Shown here: positions 60,686 through 64,000 of the stretch, piece by piece
Layout of the letters: every line of letters begins with the position of its first letter
How positions within the stretch are numbered: position 1 is the stretch's first letter
Assembly: GCF_036670025.1 (NCBI RefSeq)
Contig: NZ_CP137640.1
Location: 1,646,001 to 1,710,000 of the forward strand
Direction of reading: 5' to 3'
DNA: 64,000 nucleotides
DNA from: Bacillus_BD oryzisoli
GTDB taxonomy: Bacteria > Bacillota > Bacilli > Bacillales > Cytobacillaceae
The notes under the pieces: generated by a model
Databases searched by the model: none
What the model was told of the DNA's origin: nothing
What the model saw: only the letters and a program-made list of their open reading frames with translations
Program-made: the position numbers and the translations under genes

Positions 60686-61141
60686 ATGGCAAATCAAGTA
60701 GAACCAGAACTAACGAAACCATTATTGGATTTTCTACAAAAAGAACGCTTTGTGCTACTATCAACAACTGATTATGAGACTGGTGCTCCAAATGTTAGTG
60801 CTATTTCCTGGCTATTGGCAAAGGACGAAAAAACGATTTTGTTTGCAGTTGATAACCGCTCACGAATTGTTACAAATATTAAGCAAAATCCTAAAATTGT
60901 CATCAATGTGATTGCAAATGAATCGACATATTCCATAAGCGGCAGTACGCAAATTAAGCAGGAAAAAATGGAGGAAGTTCCGTTAAAGTTGGCATTGATT
61001 CATATGGATATAGAAGAAGTAAGAGATGTTATGTTTTATGGTTCTAAAATTACCGTGGCGCCCCAATACGATAAAACCTATGATCTTGAGGCAGCCAAAA
61101 GATTAGACAACCAGGTAATGGGAGCGTTAAAAAAAGCTTAG
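60686..61141 (+). CDS. Pyridoxamine 5'-phosphate oxidase family protein
   Basis: 151 residues from the ATG at 60686, six bases after GGGGG. The split-barrel flavin fold is visible: LSTTDYETGAPNVSAISWL, then ILFAVDNRSRIVTNIKQNPKIVINVI. Such proteins bind FMN or a deazaflavin and reduce varied substrates; this is not the biosynthetic PdxH. There is no equivalent at this place in B. subtilis as I recall it. Monocistronic; the stop lies in the terminator. Confidence 0.82.
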   Translation: MANQVEPELTKPLLDFLQKERFVLLSTTDYETGAPNVSAISWLLAKDEKTILFAVDNRSRIVTNIKQNPKIVINVIANESTYSISGSTQIKQEKMEEVPLKLALIHMDIEEVRDVMFYGSKITVAPQYDKTYDLEAAKRLDNQVMGALKKA

Positions 61142-61161
61142 TCCAGACTAAGCTTTTTTTA
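61131..61161. terminator. Terminator overlapping the oxidase-like stop codon
   Basis: AAAAAGCTTAGTC and GACTAAGCTTTTT pair around a two-base gap; T runs on both strands. Confidence 0.88.
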
Positions 61162-61190
61162 TGCCTTATATTAGCTGATTCAATTCATCA

Positions 61191-61772
61191 TTATTTTTGA
61201 TGATTGGATTGTTCTTCTTGTTTTTGATCAAGATTATGTTCTTCGTCTTTATTTAGCTTATTATTTGATTCATTTAATGTGTTTTTCGGCTTTGGATCTG
61301 TTAAATCAGCTGGAACTTCAGGCATAAGCCGGCCAGAAATATCTGCAAGTTCGTTCATTATCCCTTGTATCGGTTCTCCATTTTGAATATCTTCGGCAAT
61401 TTCCTTCAAACGTGCATTTATATCCGGGTCCGCAACAACAATCGCTCTTGCTCCATTTGGATCATTCTTAAGGCTCTCTGCTACAGTATATTTAATAGAA
61501 CCAACTTCAGAACGGTCTAAATTTTTGTTAACATCAATGCCTACAATGGCATATCTCCCAAGTACAATAGCGGTGGCATCGTTAACGTTTGGAACATTTG
61601 CAGCAAGATCCACTAAATGTTTTGAAATCTCTTGCCCTGTCTGTTTATCAACCTCCTGAATGGTGCTGTTTTTTACATTGATGGTTTGCTGCTTGTTTTC
61701 TTGTGCTTGATCATTTCCTCCACATCCAGATAGGATGAAACAACTGAATAGAAGCAATAAGTATACCTTCAA
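61191..61772 (-). CDS. ylaJ: YhcN/YlaJ family sporulation lipoprotein
   Basis: 193 residues from a TTG with AGGAGG upstream. Signal peptide with lipobox ILSGC (cysteine 17). The YhcN/YlaJ domain follows (AANVPNVNDATAIVLGRYAIVGIDVNKNL in outline), then a long Q/N/E-rich tail. These lipoproteins are made in the forespore and affect germination. It is divergent from phoH. Confidence 0.9.
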   Translation of the reverse strand: MKVYLLLLFSCFILSGCGGNDQAQENKQQTINVKNSTIQEVDKQTGQEISKHLVDLAANVPNVNDATAIVLGRYAIVGIDVNKNLDRSEVGSIKYTVAESLKNDPNGARAIVVADPDINARLKEIAEDIQNGEPIQGIMNELADISGRLMPEVPADLTDPKPKNTLNESNNKLNKDEEHNLDQKQEEQSNHQK

Positions 61773-62135
61773 TTCAGGAACACCTCCTTAAATATGACAA
61801 CAAATTTTGAGTGCGAGGAATTATTTCAATTATTATTGAAATGATTACTAGTTATTGTGCAAAATATCTTCTATCTTTATACAAAAAAACATATATTTTA
61901 CCAAAGAACTAACTGTCCTAGGTTTAGTACATGTATGAAGGGGTGTGGCATCCTGAGAAGGAATCGACTTTCATTACAGGCTCTGTGAAACAGTAATAGT
62001 AGTACTTGCGTATTGGGTGAACAAAATGCTCAAAAACAACATATTATAGAAGACAAAAAACACAAAAAGTTTGCCAAAAGAAAAAAAGGGAGCGCATCAC
62101 AGCAAATAGAACGCATAGGAGCAGGAGGCATCGGG
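61773..62135. promoter_or_regulatory. Divergent region between ylaJ and phoH
   Basis: 363 bp. It holds a perfect inverted repeat, ATTTCAAT (61823-61830) and ATTGAAAT (61835-61842), close to ylaJ. The phoH frame is open upstream of the chosen start to 62013, but with no ribosome binding site. Promoter boxes are not clear. Confidence 0.45.
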
Positions 62136-63464
62136 TTGAGTAAAATATACGTGTTAGATACGAATGTATTACTGCAAGATCCCTATTCTATTTTTTCCTT
62201 TGAAGAAAATGAGGTCATTATTCCAGCAGTTGTATTGGAAGAAGTTGATTCAAAGAAACGATATATGGATGAAATTGGGAGGAATGCACGTCAAGTAGCG
62301 AGAATGATTGATGGTCTTAGGGAAACCGGGAAACTACATGAAGGAATTACGTTAGAAAATGGTGGTGAAATTCGCATAGAACTTAATCATCGTTCATTTC
62401 ACCAACTTCAAGAAATATTTATCGAAAAAACAAATGACAATCGCATATTGGCTGTAGCAAAAAATTTATCGCTTGAAGAGGAAACAAAGGAAAATGGAAA
62501 GCAAGTCATTCTCGTAAGCAAGGACGCTTTAGTCAGAGTAAAGGCAGATGCAATTGGATTATTATCGGAAGACTTCCTGAGCGATCGCGTAGTAGAAAAT
62601 GACCATATTTATACAGGTTATATAAATGTTTTTATTGACACAGAATTATTAAATCGATTTTATGAAAAGGGAGAGCTGTTATTAAGCGATATAGCGAATC
62701 ACCCATTTTATCCCAATCAATTTATTCTACTAAAAGATGCGCTGGGTTCTTCGTCTTCAGCCATTGGAATGGTTGACCAGAACGCACATAAAGTAAAAAA
62801 ATTAGTTTTTGATCATGATCATATTTGGGGCATCAAACCGCGAAATGTGCAGCAAACGATGGCGGTTGAGCTGTTGCTCCGCAATGATTTACCCCTTGTA
62901 ACATTAATTGGGAAGGCAGGGACCGGAAAAACATTACTTGCTTTAGCTGCAGGTTTGATGCAGACAGAGGACTTTGGAGATTACAAAAAATTGCTGGTTG
63001 CCAGACCAATCGTACCGGTTGGCAAAGATCTGGGCTTTCTTCCAGGAGAGAAACAAGAGAAACTGAGACCATGGATGCAGCCGATATATGATAATCTTGA
63101 ATATTTATTTAATGCCAAAAAACCAGGGGAACTAGAGGCGATTCTTGCAGGTATGGGTTCGATAGAAGTGGAGGCATTAACGTATATAAGGGGGAGAAGT
63201 ATTCCTGATCAATATATTATTATTGATGAAGCACAAAACCTGACTAAACATGAAGTTAAAACGATTCTTACGAGGGTTGGGGAAGGCAGTAAGATTGTTT
63301 TAATGGGAGACCCGGAACAAATTGACCATCCGTATTTAGATGCGTATAATAACGGCCTTACATATGTGGTCGAAAGGTTCAAGGATCAAAAAATTGCCGG
63401 TCATGTGAAATTGGTTAAAGGTGAACGATCAGGAATTGCCCAACTGGCAGCAGATATACTATAA
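62136..63464 (+). CDS. phoH2: PhoH family ATPase with PIN domain (YlaK/PhoH2)
   Basis: 442 residues, the exact B. subtilis YlaK length, from a TTG at 62136 with AGGAGG seven bases upstream. The N-terminal PIN domain starts KIYVLDTNVLLQDPYS with acidic residues later in FIEKTNDNRILAVAKNL; the PhoH ATPase domain has Walker A GKAGTGKTLLALA and Walker B IIIDEAQN. Related PhoH2 proteins unwind and cleave RNA. The in-frame stretch from 62013 is probably not translated. Confidence 0.92.
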   Translation: MSKIYVLDTNVLLQDPYSIFSFEENEVIIPAVVLEEVDSKKRYMDEIGRNARQVARMIDGLRETGKLHEGITLENGGEIRIELNHRSFHQLQEIFIEKTNDNRILAVAKNLSLEEETKENGKQVILVSKDALVRVKADAIGLLSEDFLSDRVVENDHIYTGYINVFIDTELLNRFYEKGELLLSDIANHPFYPNQFILLKDALGSSSSAIGMVDQNAHKVKKLVFDHDHIWGIKPRNVQQTMAVELLLRNDLPLVTLIGKAGTGKTLLALAAGLMQTEDFGDYKKLLVARPIVPVGKDLGFLPGEKQEKLRPWMQPIYDNLEYLFNAKKPGELEAILAGMGSIEVEALTYIRGRSIPDQYIIIDEAQNLTKHEVKTILTRVGEGSKIVLMGDPEQIDHPYLDAYNNGLTYVVERFKDQKIAGHVKLVKGERSGIAQLAADIL

Positions 63465-63474
63465 GTTTCAAAAA

Positions 63475-63517
63475 AATAAAAGGAGATCAAGCATTTGCTT
63501 CTTCTCCTTTTATTTCT
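63475..63517. terminator. Bidirectional terminator with nested stem
   Basis: AATAAAAGGAGA (63475-63486) pairs with TCTCCTTTTATT (63503-63514), with AAGCA/TGCTT inside. Confidence 0.88.
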
Positions 63518-63536
63518 ATTTCACCTTACTCTGAAT

Positions 63537-64000
63537 TTACTCAATTCTAAAACCTTTGATTTGTTTTATCGGCTCATTTTTACTTTCTTTATTAAGATAC
63601 ACATGAACTGGCCCATCTTCGGTCAGTGGTTTTCCGTTTGCTGAAAAGCCTAATATGATATCTTTTGCCTTTTCAATAGGCAGAGTATATTCTTGTTCGG
63701 CACTTTCAATGATGACTATTTTCGCATCATCAAATGGCTCGGCATTGTCTAGGAAGGGTTGAAAACGAATTCCGAAGCTGCCAGTTATCAATGTTTCTTT
63801 TATAAATTTTTTTTCCGGTTTATTAGCAACTGGGATCTGGGCTCCTTCAATAATCTCACGATCCCAATGCTTGGATATTGATTTTGTGTATTCTTCTAAT
63901 TCATTCGTCTCTTTCTCTTGTTGATCAAAATATGTATCCAAATCAAGCTTTCGCTCATCAAATATCCAAACCGTTGGATCAAGTGTAATCGAAAATTTGA
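63537..64000 (-). CDS. ylaL: YlaL family protein (5' end outside the window)
   Basis: At least 153 residues; the frame is open to the window edge, and codons upstream of the TTG at 63941 (KFSITLDPTVWIFDERKLDL) look coding and match the start of B. subtilis YlaL, so the true start lies beyond 64000. The protein is acidic with a conserved SKHWDREIIEGAQIP block. Function unknown. It converges on phoH as in B. subtilis. Confidence 0.85.
   Translation of the reverse strand, partial: KFSITLDPTVWIFDERKLDLDTYFDQQEKETNELEEYTKSISKHWDREIIEGAQIPVANKPEKKFIKETLITGSFGIRFQPFLDNAEPFDDAKIVIIESAEQEYTLPIEKAKDIILGFSANGKPLTEDGPVHVYLNKESKNEPIKQIKGFRIE

Noticed and set aside
62013..62135. N-terminal extension of PhoH of 41 residues
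   Set aside because: The TTG at 62136 has AGGAGG at ideal spacing and gives exactly the B. subtilis length; the upstream TTG has no site.

Overview
The window is chromosomal DNA from a low-GC, endospore-forming member of the Bacillaceae. The evidence is AT-rich intergenic DNA, AGGAGG-type ribosome binding sites with many TTG and GTG starts, spore genes (sspL, a Spo0E-type phosphatase, a KinD-like kinase, ylaJ), and long runs of gene order that I recognise from Bacillus subtilis. Protein details diverge enough that it is probably another genus of the family (Neobacillus, Cytobacillus or Mesobacillus-like), which I cannot fix from this sequence. No phage, insertion sequence, CRISPR array, rRNA or tRNA was seen.

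Layout. (1) 1-8.9 kb: nucleic-acid enzymes and spore proteins: an RlaP-type nucleotidyltransferase, a GNAT acetyltransferase, ypcP exonuclease, sspL, yuiD, two RNase H-like genes (ypdQ, ypeP), ypeQ, cspD, topoisomerase III, then three very small or uncharacterised genes. (2) 8.9-19 kb: a B12/radical-SAM protein, a membrane acyltransferase, then the sporulation/stress block spo0E-like, hemerythrin, kinD-like, mhqR, clpE (with CtsR boxes), ykvI. (3) 19-28 kb: lipoprotein, CPBP protease, ykvS, ptsHI, ykwC, patA, RDD protein, cheV, ykyB. (4) 28.8-41 kb: ykuD, a ppx-ppk polyphosphate pair, ykuE, ykuI, ykuJ, c-di-AMP receptor cbpB/darB, an MFS exporter, a LysM-CAP protein, dapH-dapL. (5) 41-45 kb: ktrC, rnjA-rpoY, an intergenic repeat, a 23-codon peptide gene, def. 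(6) 45-53 kb: the pdhABCD operon, slp, several conserved small genes and the SR1 dual-function RNA encoding SR1P. (7) 53-64 kb: speA, yktA, yktB, ykzI, yktC, ylaF, typA, ylaH, ylaI, ylaJ, phoH (ylaK) and a 5'-truncated ylaL.

How the genes work together. PdhABCD, HPr/EI and the SR1 RNA (with CcpN-type operators at its promoter) form a central-carbon theme; SR1P is known in B. subtilis to bind GapA. CbpB and KtrC are two known c-di-AMP receptors 5 kb apart. RNase J1 and RpoY are co-directional and 3 bp apart. Sporulation control is represented by KinD-like, Spo0E-like and exact Spo0A boxes beside the latter. DapH/DapL feed lysine and peptidoglycan, YkuD cross-links peptidoglycan, and ClpE/MhqR answer protein and quinone stress.

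The most interesting parts are the complete SR1/SR1P locus with two CcpN boxes, a 23-residue cationic peptide gene next to a degenerate Bacillus-type repeat, a set of small basic proteins sharing an EF-x2-EF motif, and local departures from the B. subtilis order (ppx-ppk inserted, motAB and ptsG absent, hemerythrin inserted). I did not find a clearly new multi-gene system; most of the window is conserved Bacillaceae core genome.
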